This document shows, piece after piece, positions 51,683-60,607 of a stretch of DNA of 64,000 bases. The notes beneath the pieces were generated by a model. The model saw only the letters and a program-made list of their open reading frames with translations, ran no database searches and was not told the DNA's origin. Both the position numbers and the translations under genes were made by a program. The stretch's first letter is position 1; every line of letters starts with the position of its first letter. The stretch is from Shimia sediminis (GTDB taxonomy: Bacteria; Pseudomonadota; Alphaproteobacteria; Rhodobacterales; Rhodobacteraceae): contig NZ_RYZK01000012.1 of NCBI RefSeq assembly GCF_003990645.1, positions 50,777 to 114,776 on the forward strand, in the 5' to 3' direction.

Positions 51683-53974
51683 ATGCCAGAACAAAAACTG
51701 CCGCTGACCAGCACCCATTGGGGCGCATATCGCGTCAAGGTTGAAGACGAGCGGGTCACGGCCCTGTTGCCTTTCGAAGAAGACCCCGATCCCTCGCCGA
51801 TTGGGCAGGGCATTGTTTCGGCGATGCAGGACGACACGCGCATCCTGCACCCGATGGTGCGAGAAAGCTGGTTGCGTGACGGGCCCGGCGCGCGCACCGA
51901 CCTGCGCGGCAAAGAGCCCTTTGTGCAGGTCAGCTGGAAACAGGCCGAAAGCTTTGTAGCGGCAGAATTGGATCGTGTTCGCAGGGGATTTGGCAACCAG
52001 GCAATCTATGGCGGGTCATATGGGTGGGCCTCGGCTGGGCGTTTCCACCATGCGCAAAGCCAGATTCACAGGTTTCTGAATTGCATCGGCGGCTACACAA
52101 AGTCAGTCAATACCTACAGCTTCGCCGCCGCTGAGGTGGCCGTGCCGCATATCCTTGGCGACTATCGCAAGTTCTTGAACACCACGACCAGCTGGGATTC
52201 CGTCGCCGAGCACGCAGAGCTTCTGGTCGCCTTTGGCGGCATCCCTCTGAAAAATGGGCAAATCGACAATGGCGGCATCGGCCGTCACATCCAGCGCGCA
52301 GGCCTGATGGAGGCCGTGCGCGCCAACGTGAGGATTGTCAATGTCAGTCCGGACCGTAGTGCCATAGCACCTCAGGCCCGGGCGGACTGGATGGCTATAC
52401 GCCCCTGCACGGACACCGCGATGCTTTTGGCTATCGGGCACGAACTGCTGCGGATCGACAGGGTGGATCACGCGTTCTTGGAACGCTACACAGTGGGGAG
52501 CGATCGGGTCTTTGCCTATCTGCAAGGTCAAGACGACGGCATCGCGAAATCCCCGGAATGGGCGGCCGAAATCTGCGGCGTTGACGCCGAGGAAATCCGC
52601 GCTCTGGCGCGAGACATGGCGACCAAGCGTACGATGATCTCGGTTAGTTGGTCGCTGACTCGCCAAAGGTTCGGTGAGCAGCCCTATTGGGCCGCAATCT
52701 CCGTTGCGGCAATGCTGGGGCAAATCGGCCAGCCGGGCACAGGTTTCGCATTTGGGTACAGCGCCACCAACGGGATTGGTGCGCGACGTCAGCACCTGCC
52801 CTATGCGTCTCTGCCCCAGGGCGAAAACCCGGTCAAAGACTTCATCCCCGTCGCGCGGATTGCCGACATGCTATTGCACCCCAACGAGACATATCGTTTC
52901 AATGGGGAAACAAAACAATATCCCGAAATCAAACTGGTGTACTGGGCCGGTGGCAATCCGTTTCACCACCATCAGGACCTGAATCGACTGCGTCGGGCAT
53001 GGCAAAGGCCCGACACAATCATCACGCAAGACTGGTGCTGGACCGCGACGGCCAACCACTCTGACATCGTCTTGCCCTGCACCAATCACCTTGAGCGATC
53101 AGATCTCGCGCTTTCGCCACGTGATGCCTATGTGGTCGCCATGGAGCAGGCTGTTGCACCCGCAGGCGAAGCCCGCAACGACTATGACATCCTGTCGGGG
53201 ATTGCGGACCGCATGGGGCTTGGCCAGGCCTTTACCGAAGGGCGTTCGGCAGAAGATTGGCAACGCTGGATTTATCATAGCTCTCAACAGCGCTTGTCCG
53301 AGGTCGGGTTGTCTTTGCCTTCGCTTGAAACCTTGCGTGCGCAGGGGTGGGCCAAGGTCGAGATGCCCGACAAACCGACCATCATGCTGCAGGAGTTTGT
53401 CGCAGATCCGAACGCAAACGCGCTGAAAACCCCATCCGGTAAGATCGAGTTGTTTTCCGAAACCGTATCTGCGTTTGGCGATGCTGATTGCCCTGGATAC
53501 GCCTGGTGGCGCGCGCCAGACGAATGGCTGGGCAATCGCAAGGACGATAGCTGGCTTCATCTGCTCTGTGTCCAGCCACAGAACAAATTGCATTCTCAGC
53601 TCGATCAGGGATCGGTCTGCAAAGGTGATAAAATCCGCGGTTTGGAGCCGATCCAAGTGTCTCCTTCCGACGCGACAAGGTTGGACATCGAAGACGGCAT
53701 GCGCGTCGAGGTTCATAACTCCCGCGGCGCTATCCTGGCCTGCGTGGTCGTAAACCCCGACATCCGGGCCGGTGTTCTGCGCATAAACACCGGGGCATGG
53801 TTTGACCCGGACGCAAACGGACGCTGCCTGGGCGGTAACCCCAATGTCCTGACGCCCGATGTCGGCACATCGGCGCTTGGCCAAGGTCCCTCGGCCCATT
53901 CCTGCCTGGTTCAAATTCGACCATTTCAGGATGATGCAACACCCCCTCTCGCCCTTTCAACACAGCAAAAGTAG
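51683..53974 (+). CDS. Molybdopterin oxidoreductase, DMSO/biotin sulfoxide reductase type
   Basis: A 763-residue bis-MGD enzyme of the DMSO reductase family. It opens with LTSTHWGAYRVKVEDERV and has the molybdenum-serine region YGGSYGWASAGRFHHAQ near residue 108, then NTTTSWDSVAEHAELLVAFG near 165 and the cofactor-binding C-terminal domain from ~640. There is no N-terminal 4Fe-4S cysteine motif and no twin-arginine signal, so it is a cytoplasmic BisC-like single-subunit enzyme. That type transfers an oxygen atom or reduces S- or N-oxides; the direction here is open. It sits between beta-oxidation genes and a flavoenzyme, an unusual partner set. Confidence 0.83.
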   Translation: MPEQKLPLTSTHWGAYRVKVEDERVTALLPFEEDPDPSPIGQGIVSAMQDDTRILHPMVRESWLRDGPGARTDLRGKEPFVQVSWKQAESFVAAELDRVRRGFGNQAIYGGSYGWASAGRFHHAQSQIHRFLNCIGGYTKSVNTYSFAAAEVAVPHILGDYRKFLNTTTSWDSVAEHAELLVAFGGIPLKNGQIDNGGIGRHIQRAGLMEAVRANVRIVNVSPDRSAIAPQARADWMAIRPCTDTAMLLAIGHELLRIDRVDHAFLERYTVGSDRVFAYLQGQDDGIAKSPEWAAEICGVDAEEIRALARDMATKRTMISVSWSLTRQRFGEQPYWAAISVAAMLGQIGQPGTGFAFGYSATNGIGARRQHLPYASLPQGENPVKDFIPVARIADMLLHPNETYRFNGETKQYPEIKLVYWAGGNPFHHHQDLNRLRRAWQRPDTIITQDWCWTATANHSDIVLPCTNHLERSDLALSPRDAYVVAMEQAVAPAGEARNDYDILSGIADRMGLGQAFTEGRSAEDWQRWIYHSSQQRLSEVGLSLPSLETLRAQGWAKVEMPDKPTIMLQEFVADPNANALKTPSGKIELFSETVSAFGDADCPGYAWWRAPDEWLGNRKDDSWLHLLCVQPQNKLHSQLDQGSVCKGDKIRGLEPIQVSPSDATRLDIEDGMRVEVHNSRGAILACVVVNPDIRAGVLRINTGAWFDPDANGRCLGGNPNVLTPDVGTSALGQGPSAHSCLVQIRPFQDDATPPLALSTQQK

Positions 53975-55396
53975 ATGTCCGTTCCAAACCAATCTCTTGT
54001 AGACCTCATGGCCATAGTAGGCCCCAAAGGCTGGTTCGCGCCCGCGGATGGGGGTCGATACTTTGACGACCTGCGCGGTGTCTTCAAAGGGGTTGCCGAG
54101 TTGATTTTGCGCCCGGCGTCGACCAAGGAGGTTTCCGAGATTCTCGCCCACTGCAATACCCATGGAATTGGCGTCGTGCCCTTTGGCGCGGGCACGGGCG
54201 GCGCGTCCGGACATATCAATGTTTCGCAACGCCCCGTGGTTGTCTTGTCGCTCGAACGCATGAACAAGATCCGCAGCAGTAACCTCGACGATGACACTAT
54301 CACAGCCGAGGCGGGCGTGGTTCTGGCGGACGTGCAGGCGGCTGCGGATGCCGCTGGCCGCCGGTTTGGGCTGTCGCTCGCATCAGAGGGCAGTTGCACA
54401 ATTGGCGGCAACCTTGCCAGCAACGCCGGGGGCATTCAGGTTCTGCGCTATGGGAACGCGCGTGACATGTGCTTGGGCGTTGAGGCGGTGATGCCGGACG
54501 GCGCCGTCTTGAACGCGCTGCATCCCTTGCGCAAAAACAACACCGGCTATGACCTGCGTCATCTGTTGATCGGATCCGAGGGCACACTAGGCGTCATCAC
54601 CGCTGCTTGCCTGAAAATGTCGCCCAAACCCGCCGAGAGCATCACGGTCATGGGGGCCTTGTCATCGCCCAAATCTGCACTGGAGTTGCTGCATCAGATC
54701 CGCGACGCCCTGGGCGAAGTCGTCACCGGTCTGGAATTGATGTCGCACTTGGGGCTTTCACTGGCTCTGAAACATTTTCCCGATTCGCGCGCGCCTTTTG
54801 CAGAACCTCACGAATGGTATGGGTTGGTTCAGGTCGAAGGCTCCAAGGGAACCCGCGATGCATTGGAAGAGGTGTTGGGCCGGGCGTTTGAGGCCGGTGG
54901 TTTGCTGGACGCCGTCATCGCCGAAAGCGAAACACAGGCCAACGACTTATGGAGCCTGCGGGAACGCGCCTATGAATACAACAAGATGGAAGGCGTCGTC
55001 GTCAGCTCGGACACATCTGTGCCGCTCGGGAAAATCGCAAGCTTTATCGCGCGTTGTCAGGCCGGTATCAGTGATTTGCACGAAGGCTTACGCGTCAACT
55101 GCTATGGCCATATCGGCGACGGCAACATTCATGTGAATGTCTTTCCCCCCCAAAGTGTGAGTCGCGAAGATTTTCGAACCGAGAGCAGCGCAATCATTCA
55201 ATCGGTGTACCGCTTGATCAATGACATCACCCACGACTGTGGCGGGGCGATCAGCGCCGAACACGGCATCGGGCGCGCTCGCATTGATGATTTGCAGCGC
55301 TATGGGGATCCAACCAAACTGACCCTGCTGCGCCAGATAAAGACGGCGATCGACCCCAAGAACATTCTGAACCCAGGCGCGCTCTTTCCCGAGTAG
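53975..55396 (+). CDS. FAD-linked 2-hydroxyacid oxidase/dehydrogenase (GlcD-like)
   Basis: A 473-residue flavoprotein of the VAO/PCMH family with an FAD-oxidase C-terminal domain. The FAD-binding PFGAGTGGASGHINV lies near 65-80, GGNLASNAGGIQVLRYGN near 145, and the GlcD-like end SAEHGIGRARIDDLQRYGD plus IDPKNILNPGALF. It should oxidise a D-2-hydroxy acid such as D-lactate, glycolate or D-2-hydroxyglutarate to the 2-oxo acid. Its ATG follows the molybdoenzyme stop directly (TAGATG), so the two are coupled. Confidence 0.87.
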   Translation: MSVPNQSLVDLMAIVGPKGWFAPADGGRYFDDLRGVFKGVAELILRPASTKEVSEILAHCNTHGIGVVPFGAGTGGASGHINVSQRPVVVLSLERMNKIRSSNLDDDTITAEAGVVLADVQAAADAAGRRFGLSLASEGSCTIGGNLASNAGGIQVLRYGNARDMCLGVEAVMPDGAVLNALHPLRKNNTGYDLRHLLIGSEGTLGVITAACLKMSPKPAESITVMGALSSPKSALELLHQIRDALGEVVTGLELMSHLGLSLALKHFPDSRAPFAEPHEWYGLVQVEGSKGTRDALEEVLGRAFEAGGLLDAVIAESETQANDLWSLRERAYEYNKMEGVVVSSDTSVPLGKIASFIARCQAGISDLHEGLRVNCYGHIGDGNIHVNVFPPQSVSREDFRTESSAIIQSVYRLINDITHDCGGAISAEHGIGRARIDDLQRYGDPTKLTLLRQIKTAIDPKNILNPGALFPE

Positions 55397-55483
55397 GGCT
55401 ACATCCCACGCGGCCTTGCCAGAATCCTGATCAAACCTGGCGTGGCGGTCTCGGGTGGCGCCGCAAAGGCGATGGAGACCGTG

Positions 55484-56563
55484 ATGAATTGGAGACAGAA
55501 GGCATTGGGCTTGTTGTTTGCCACTGTTCTTGGTGCGGGTGGCGCTCTGATTTTCAACCTTTACGCCTTGCCCTTGGCCTTCATGTTGGGTGCCATGACC
55601 GTGACCGGTTTCACAGCCCTCAGCGGCGCACCTCTCTGGTTTCCGCGCAGCGCTTTCAAGGTTGTGGGGGCAATCGTCGGAGTTTTTCTTGGCGCTAGCG
55701 TGACGCTGGAAATGCTCACGCCCGACCCCAGTTGGATCACCGGGCTATCGGCGCAGTTCCTGTTCAACATCGCTATTTGTGCCATCGGTTTTTTGGTGCT
55801 GCGCAAACTTGGCCAGCTTGACCGCGTGACTGCGTTTTTTGGCGGTGCCCCCGGTGGCGTGACCGAATTTGCATTGCTCGCCGACGAGGCGGGCGGCGAT
55901 TTGCAAACCGTGGCCTTCATGCAGTCGGCGCGCATCTTTTTGATTGTGCTGACGATCCCGTTTGCCCTGATTTGGATCGTGGGTGGCGACGATTACGTGC
56001 GTCAACAGATTAGCCTGTCTGATGTACATTTTTCAGGCCTTGCAGAGCTGACGCTGCTAGCAGCCCTGGGCTGGGTGGCGGGGCACTTCATGCGGTTGCC
56101 GGCAAAGGTCTTTCTTGGCCCCTTTTGTCTGACTGTCATCGCTGGGCACCTGGGTATGTTAGACACCTTTGAGCCGTCAAAACTGTGGCTCCAACTTAGT
56201 CAGGTAACACTTGGCGTTGCCATCGGTTGCGGTTTCGTCGGAGCGACATGGGTCAGCGCCGCACGTTTGCTTGTCCTGGCCATGATATTGGCGGTTCTTG
56301 TCATTTCAGCGACGTTTGCCGCCGCGAACGCGCTTGGCCCGTATGTTCCGAAGAGTTTTCTGGATATAGTTCTGGCCCTGGCGCCAGCCGGGCTCATGGA
56401 AATGAGCCTGGTCGCGACGGATCAAAATGCAGATGTCCCCTTTGTGATGATGTTTCATCTGGCGCGCATTCTTGAGGTCTCATTGATTGTCCCGTTCTTG
56501 TGGCGCTATGTGGCTCGACGCCGCCCGCTCCGACCCCCAAACAAAAAGCCCCCGGCGTTGTGA
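55484..56563 (+). CDS. AbrB-type membrane protein (ammonia monooxygenase-like family)
   Basis: A 359-residue protein with about ten hydrophobic segments, two similar halves, and the family motifs LPLAFMLGAMTVTGFTAL near 30, FFGGAPGGVTEFALLADEAGG near 115, and LAPAGLMEMSLVATDQNADV near 300. Despite old labels it is neither a regulator nor an ammonia monooxygenase; members often accompany TctABC importers and may be transporters. The start at 55484 follows GGAG; ATG 55472 is an alternative. Last rightward gene, 87 bases after the GlcD-like gene. Confidence 0.75.
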   Translation: MNWRQKALGLLFATVLGAGGALIFNLYALPLAFMLGAMTVTGFTALSGAPLWFPRSAFKVVGAIVGVFLGASVTLEMLTPDPSWITGLSAQFLFNIAICAIGFLVLRKLGQLDRVTAFFGGAPGGVTEFALLADEAGGDLQTVAFMQSARIFLIVLTIPFALIWIVGGDDYVRQQISLSDVHFSGLAELTLLAALGWVAGHFMRLPAKVFLGPFCLTVIAGHLGMLDTFEPSKLWLQLSQVTLGVAIGCGFVGATWVSAARLLVLAMILAVLVISATFAAANALGPYVPKSFLDIVLALAPAGLMEMSLVATDQNADVPFVMMFHLARILEVSLIVPFLWRYVARRRPLRPPNKKPPAL

Positions 56564-56574
56564 CCAGAGGCTTT
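56545..56574. terminator. Possible shared terminator between convergent genes
   Basis: AAAGCC at 56545-56550 can pair with GGCTTT at 56569-56574, with AAAAA before it. It straddles the 3' end of the AbrB-type gene and the short gap before tctA. The short stem and large loop make it uncertain. Confidence 0.35.
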
Positions 56575-56593
56575 GCAATTGTCTGCTGTGCGC

Positions 56594-58111
56594 TCAGGCC
56601 GAGCGGCGCGCATGTTGGGCAGTCTTGTATTCGGTCCAGCTGATACGAAGAACCGCGACGATCGTCATGATACAGAACAAAAGCGCGATGGGACGTTGCA
56701 ACAGCAGGCCAAGCGGATCGCCCTGCGCAACCAGGATAAACGAACGGAACGACAACTCGAACTCGGGCGCCAACACAAAGCCAATCAGAAAGGCGACAAA
56801 GGAGTAGTCGAATTTCTTCATGAAGTAGCCGATTATGGCAAAGATGATCATCACGTAGAGATTGAAGATGCTGTTGGACGCGGCGTAGACTCCTGTCAGG
56901 CAGGTCAACCCGATCACGGAATAACTGATGTATTCCGGCGCCTTGACGATGTGGCTGTAGATGCCGCTACCCAACAATCCTACGATCAGATTGAAGAAGT
57001 TCGCGACGAACAGGATCGTGAAAATCCCGTAGATCAATACCGGCTGCGTTTTAAAGACATGCGGACCGGGTTCGATGCCATGCACCAAAAACGTGCCGAT
57101 CAGGAGCGCGGTTGTCACATTGCCTGGAATGCCCAGCGTCAGCAGCGGCACAAAACTGCCCCCGACCACCGCGCTGTTGGCAGCCTCGGGGCCTGCAACT
57201 CCATCCACCGAACCCGAGCCAAACTCTTCCGGTTTCTTGGAAAACCTCTTGGCCGCGCCATATCCGACAAAGGCCGCCATTGAGCCGCCAATTCCGGGCA
57301 GGGCCCCGACCGCCGAGCCGATCAAGCTCGACCGCAGGATGGTTTTCCAATAGCTAAAGAACTCTGCCAGCCCGATCCCGGGGCCACTCGAATGGCCGAC
57401 CGTTGCCGCGGCGGCGTTCGGGTTGCTCCGGCGACGTTCAAGACTGCGCTCGACGGCGATGATAACCTCGGTCACACCCAGCATTCCGATCGCGATCGGC
57501 AAGAGAGGCAAGCCATCCTGCAACTCGATGAAGCCGAAATTCAGGCGGGGGCTTGCCGTCATCGGGTCCAACCCGACCATGGCGCACAAGACGCCAATGG
57601 CACAGGCGGTCAGACCCCGGCTCATCGAGCGCCCGGTCAAACCGGCGACGAAGGTAAAGGCGAAAAGCACAACAAACGTCAACTCGGCAGGGCCGAATTT
57701 GAGCGCGACTTTCGAGAAGGGCGCCGCCACAACATAGAGCAGGAAATCTGCAAACACCGCCCCGCCGACCGAGGCAAACAGCGCCATCTGCAGCGCGCGC
57801 TTGACCTGTCCCTTTTGTGCCAAAGGATAGCCGTCAAAAGCCGTGGCCGTGGCCTCGGGCGAACCCGGTATATTCAGAAGGATGGCCGAAATTGATCCCC
57901 CAAAGGTCCCACCTTTGTAGATTCCGACCAGAAAGGCGATTGCGGTCAAAGGGTCCATCCCAAAGGTCACCGGAGACAACAACGCGATCGCCATCGCCGC
58001 TGTCAGCCCCGGAATGGCCCCCATGAAGATCCCGATCGAAACGCCGATCAGGATCGCGATCACGGGACCAATGGACAGCGCGCTCAGAATGCCTGCAAAA
58101 AGTGCGTCCAT
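56594..58111 (-). CDS. tctA: Tripartite tricarboxylate transporter large permease (TctA family)
   Basis: A 505-residue membrane protein with about 11-12 segments and the TctA hallmarks: GVSIGIFMGAIPGLTAAMAIALLSPVT-like loop near residues 22-50, YKGGTFGGSISAILLNIPGSP near 65-85, and a related loop LIGSAVGALPGIGGSMAAF near 265. It forms the channel of a proton- or sodium-driven carboxylate importer with TctB and the TctC receptor. It is the last of three leftward genes (tctC, tctB, tctA) and converges on the AbrB-type gene. Confidence 0.9.
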   Translation of the reverse strand: MDALFAGILSALSIGPVIAILIGVSIGIFMGAIPGLTAAMAIALLSPVTFGMDPLTAIAFLVGIYKGGTFGGSISAILLNIPGSPEATATAFDGYPLAQKGQVKRALQMALFASVGGAVFADFLLYVVAAPFSKVALKFGPAELTFVVLFAFTFVAGLTGRSMSRGLTACAIGVLCAMVGLDPMTASPRLNFGFIELQDGLPLLPIAIGMLGVTEVIIAVERSLERRRSNPNAAAATVGHSSGPGIGLAEFFSYWKTILRSSLIGSAVGALPGIGGSMAAFVGYGAAKRFSKKPEEFGSGSVDGVAGPEAANSAVVGGSFVPLLTLGIPGNVTTALLIGTFLVHGIEPGPHVFKTQPVLIYGIFTILFVANFFNLIVGLLGSGIYSHIVKAPEYISYSVIGLTCLTGVYAASNSIFNLYVMIIFAIIGYFMKKFDYSFVAFLIGFVLAPEFELSFRSFILVAQGDPLGLLLQRPIALLFCIMTIVAVLRISWTEYKTAQHARRSA

Positions 58112-58115
58112 TGGG

Positions 58116-58610
58116 TCAGCCTTTCAGAGCCAGAAATTCGGGAAAAGCCTTCGCGTGCACGCCGAGGCCATAGCGCAGACCAAGATAGAGCACGATCGCC
58201 ACCAGTACCGAGACCAGCGAGATCGCCATTTTGTTGCGCCCGCCTGCCGAGGCCATGAGCACGGCGAGCAGGACAATGGATGCAGGGATATAGCCGATCA
58301 CGGTAAATGCCAGGCTGTAGGCGACCATCAGGCCGCAAACAAAGAGGATCGCGGCAATCTGAGGGGCGGCAATAGCCACATCAATTTCGGCACCGACATC
58401 CATGGTCTTAGCCTTGTCCGCGCGCGCCATGAGGCCGCGGACAAGGTTCAAAATGGACAAGCCCAGTATCAGACAGAGAGCCAATTCCGGTAGCATCGCT
58501 TCACCTGATGCAAAGGGTGTTCCTCCGCTGCGAAGCTCTGATTTGCTGACCCAGAGCCCGACTAGGCTCAGGGCTATCAGCAACAATGACATGATACGTC
58601 GATTTTGCAT
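58116..58610 (-). CDS. tctB: Tripartite tricarboxylate transporter small permease (TctB family)
   Basis: A 164-residue membrane protein with four hydrophobic segments and the TctB-type layout (RRIMSLLLIALSLVGLWV at the N-terminus, two central helices, LGLRYGLGVHAKAFPEF at the end). It is four bases before tctA on the same strand. The family is weakly conserved, so the name rests mainly on size, topology and position. Confidence 0.85.
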   Translation of the reverse strand: MQNRRIMSLLLIALSLVGLWVSKSELRSGGTPFASGEAMLPELALCLILGLSILNLVRGLMARADKAKTMDVGAEIDVAIAAPQIAAILFVCGLMVAYSLAFTVIGYIPASIVLLAVLMASAGGRNKMAISLVSVLVAIVLYLGLRYGLGVHAKAFPEFLALKG

Positions 58611-58658
58611 TGTGTTATCCGTTAGTACTGGCCTGCCAGTCGACCTTAGCGATTTTGG

Positions 58659-59612
58659 TCAGTTGCCAGATGCCGAAATCACAGCCTGCATCGCTTTGGT
58701 GATTTCCTCGATGGACTGCGCCGTTTGCGAGCCATTCATTGGCGGGATGCCAACATAGCGGCCCGTAACCAGTTCCTGGAATCCTTCGGATTTTGCCGCC
58801 TCCAAAAGAGCTCCCTCTAGTTTGGCTTTCACATCATCCGGCAGGCCCTTGGGTGCCGCAATGACCGAATTGTAGCTGACCGCGGGATAGCCAAGGCTCG
58901 ACATTGTCGGCGCATCCGGCGTGGCGTTCAGCGGTTCCGAACCAGACGCAGCAAGCGCAATCATCTCGCCGGATTTAACGTACTGAACGTGTGGGCCGCC
59001 ACTCAGGCCGAAATCCACGTGGCCGCCAAGGATCTGCTGCATCATGTTCGCGCCACCCTTGACCGGCAGCGGAATGATAACGACGCCCGTGGCCTTCATA
59101 ACCGCTTCCATCTGCAAGCGATCCGCCGGCCCGAGCGAGCCGAACTTCAGAGGCATGCCGGTGGCTTTCGCATGTTCGATCATCGAGTTGAAGTCGGTCC
59201 AGGGCTTGTTTGCCAACGAAACAAAGGCTGTGTCAAAGCGCGCCATCGTCAACAGGTAGTCAAAGTCGTCCTTGGTATAGTTCACCTTGCCCTGGAGCGG
59301 GTTAAACCCGAAAGTCAGACTAGTCGCCACCACGACGGTGTAGCCATCCGCCGGAACGTCCTTGACCGCAGTTGCCGCAATGCTGCCGCCTGCGCCGCCT
59401 TTATAGGTATGCACAATCGGCTGCCCCAGGATTTCAGTCAAAGGCTCGGACAGCTTGCGGGCCATAGCATCAGAAAAACCACCGGGTTTGAAACCAATGA
59501 CCATCTCAACCGGTTTGTCCGGGTAGGTGTCGGCGACGGCGAAACTGGCCATTGCGCTGCAAATAATCGCAGAATTTCTTAAGGTTAGAGCGAACTTTCG
59601 AAACGCGTTCAT
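58659..59612 (-). CDS. tctC: Tripartite tricarboxylate transporter receptor (TctC/Bug family)
   Basis: A 317-residue periplasmic receptor with a signal peptide (NAFRKFALTLRNS, core, cut after AVA near residue 27) and the Bug start YPDKPVEMVIGFKPGG. Other marks are VHTYKGGAGGSIAATAV near 78 and PAVSYNSVIAAPKGLPDDV near 235. The start at 59612 follows AAAGGAG; the longer frame has no site. Bug proteins bind carboxylates including tricarboxylic, aromatic and sulfur-bearing acids. This gene would feed the pathway encoded between 43 and 56 kb. Confidence 0.9.
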   Translation of the reverse strand: MNAFRKFALTLRNSAIICSAMASFAVADTYPDKPVEMVIGFKPGGFSDAMARKLSEPLTEILGQPIVHTYKGGAGGSIAATAVKDVPADGYTVVVATSLTFGFNPLQGKVNYTKDDFDYLLTMARFDTAFVSLANKPWTDFNSMIEHAKATGMPLKFGSLGPADRLQMEAVMKATGVVIIPLPVKGGANMMQQILGGHVDFGLSGGPHVQYVKSGEMIALAASGSEPLNATPDAPTMSSLGYPAVSYNSVIAAPKGLPDDVKAKLEGALLEAAKSEGFQELVTGRYVGIPPMNGSQTAQSIEEITKAMQAVISASGN

Positions 59613-59756
59613 GGGTTTTCTCCTTTGTGGGTTGACCATAAGCTCGCCCAAGGAGGCACGTCGCGCAAATTCCTTCGCGCGATTGCCGCAATAACAGAAT
59701 GATATGACGATCCGCCGAATAGCTTACAATTAGGTATTGCCTGATCGCACTTTGAT

Positions 59757-60579
59757 GGGTCAGTCGCAAACTTTCTGGCCTGATTGCCATGAGCGGCGCA
59801 GATCGGCATGTTGTATCGGCAAATCAACAACGCAGGTACTTGTCATGATATCGTTCAAAGGATGTCACTTCCCGAAATCTGTCATTCTTCACGCGATATA
59901 CTTCTATCTCCGGTATTCAGTTTCATTGCGAGACTTGGAAGAGATCTTGGCTGAACGCGGTGTCGTAGTTGATCACGCAACACTCAGCTGATGGGTGGTG
60001 AAATTCTCGCCACTGGTTGCCATCGAGGCGCACAAACGCAAAAGAGCTGGCGCTATTTCTTGGAGGATGGACGAAACTTACATCAAGGTTCGGGGTCAAT
60101 GGACGTATCTATACCGTGCAGTAGACAGGGACGGAAAAACCCTTGATTTTATGCTATCTGAGAAGCGAGATACTGCGGCGGCAACGCTGTTCTTCGCCAA
60201 AGCTCTGGCCAGCAGCGGAATTCCCTTGAGGATTGTGATCGACAAGAGCGGCTCCAATGGTGCCGGGATCAAAGGGGTGAATAAGATCCTCAAGCGCTTT
60301 GGTTACCCCACAACGATCACTACTGTGAGATCTAAGTATCTCAATAATGTGATTGAACAAGATCACAGGTTCATCAAGCGGCGAACGCGTCCAATGCTGG
60401 GGTTCAAATCTTTCAGTTCGGCTTCAGCCACACTCCAAGGCATCGAGGTTGCTCAGATGATCCGTAAGAAACAATTTAGGCTGGAAGGGTCTGGTTTCGC
60501 ACAGTTTGCGGCGCTCGCAGGATAACTGTGTTCAGCAGACAGAATACTCTCAACTTTCCGAAAAATTTGCGACAAAACC
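59757..60579. mobile_element. Second IS6-family insertion sequence (inactive)
   Basis: Terminal repeats match at 11 of 14 bases: GGGTCAGTCGCAAA at 59757-59770 and TTTGCGACAAAACC at 60566-60579. The length of 823 bases fits IS6. It differs clearly from the copy at 41328 in both ends and protein, so it is not a recent duplicate. No 8-base target repeat was found. Confidence 0.78.
59845..60525 (+). pseudogene. IS6-family transposase with in-frame stop
   Basis: The ATG at 59845 begins ISFKGCHFPKSVILHAIYFY, continues RDLEEILAERGVVVDHATLS, then meets TGA at 59989-59991 where relatives have an arginine (HATLNRW), and goes on in frame with WVVKFSPLVAIEAHKRKR and a full DDE core (RMDETYIKVRGQW, IVIDKSGSN, NNVIEQDHRF). 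A CGA-to-TGA change is the simplest explanation. The reading frame is otherwise clean, so inactivation is probably recent. Confidence 0.85.
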
Positions 60580-60607
60580 GATGGATACCATCAGAACCGT
60601 TGAGCGT

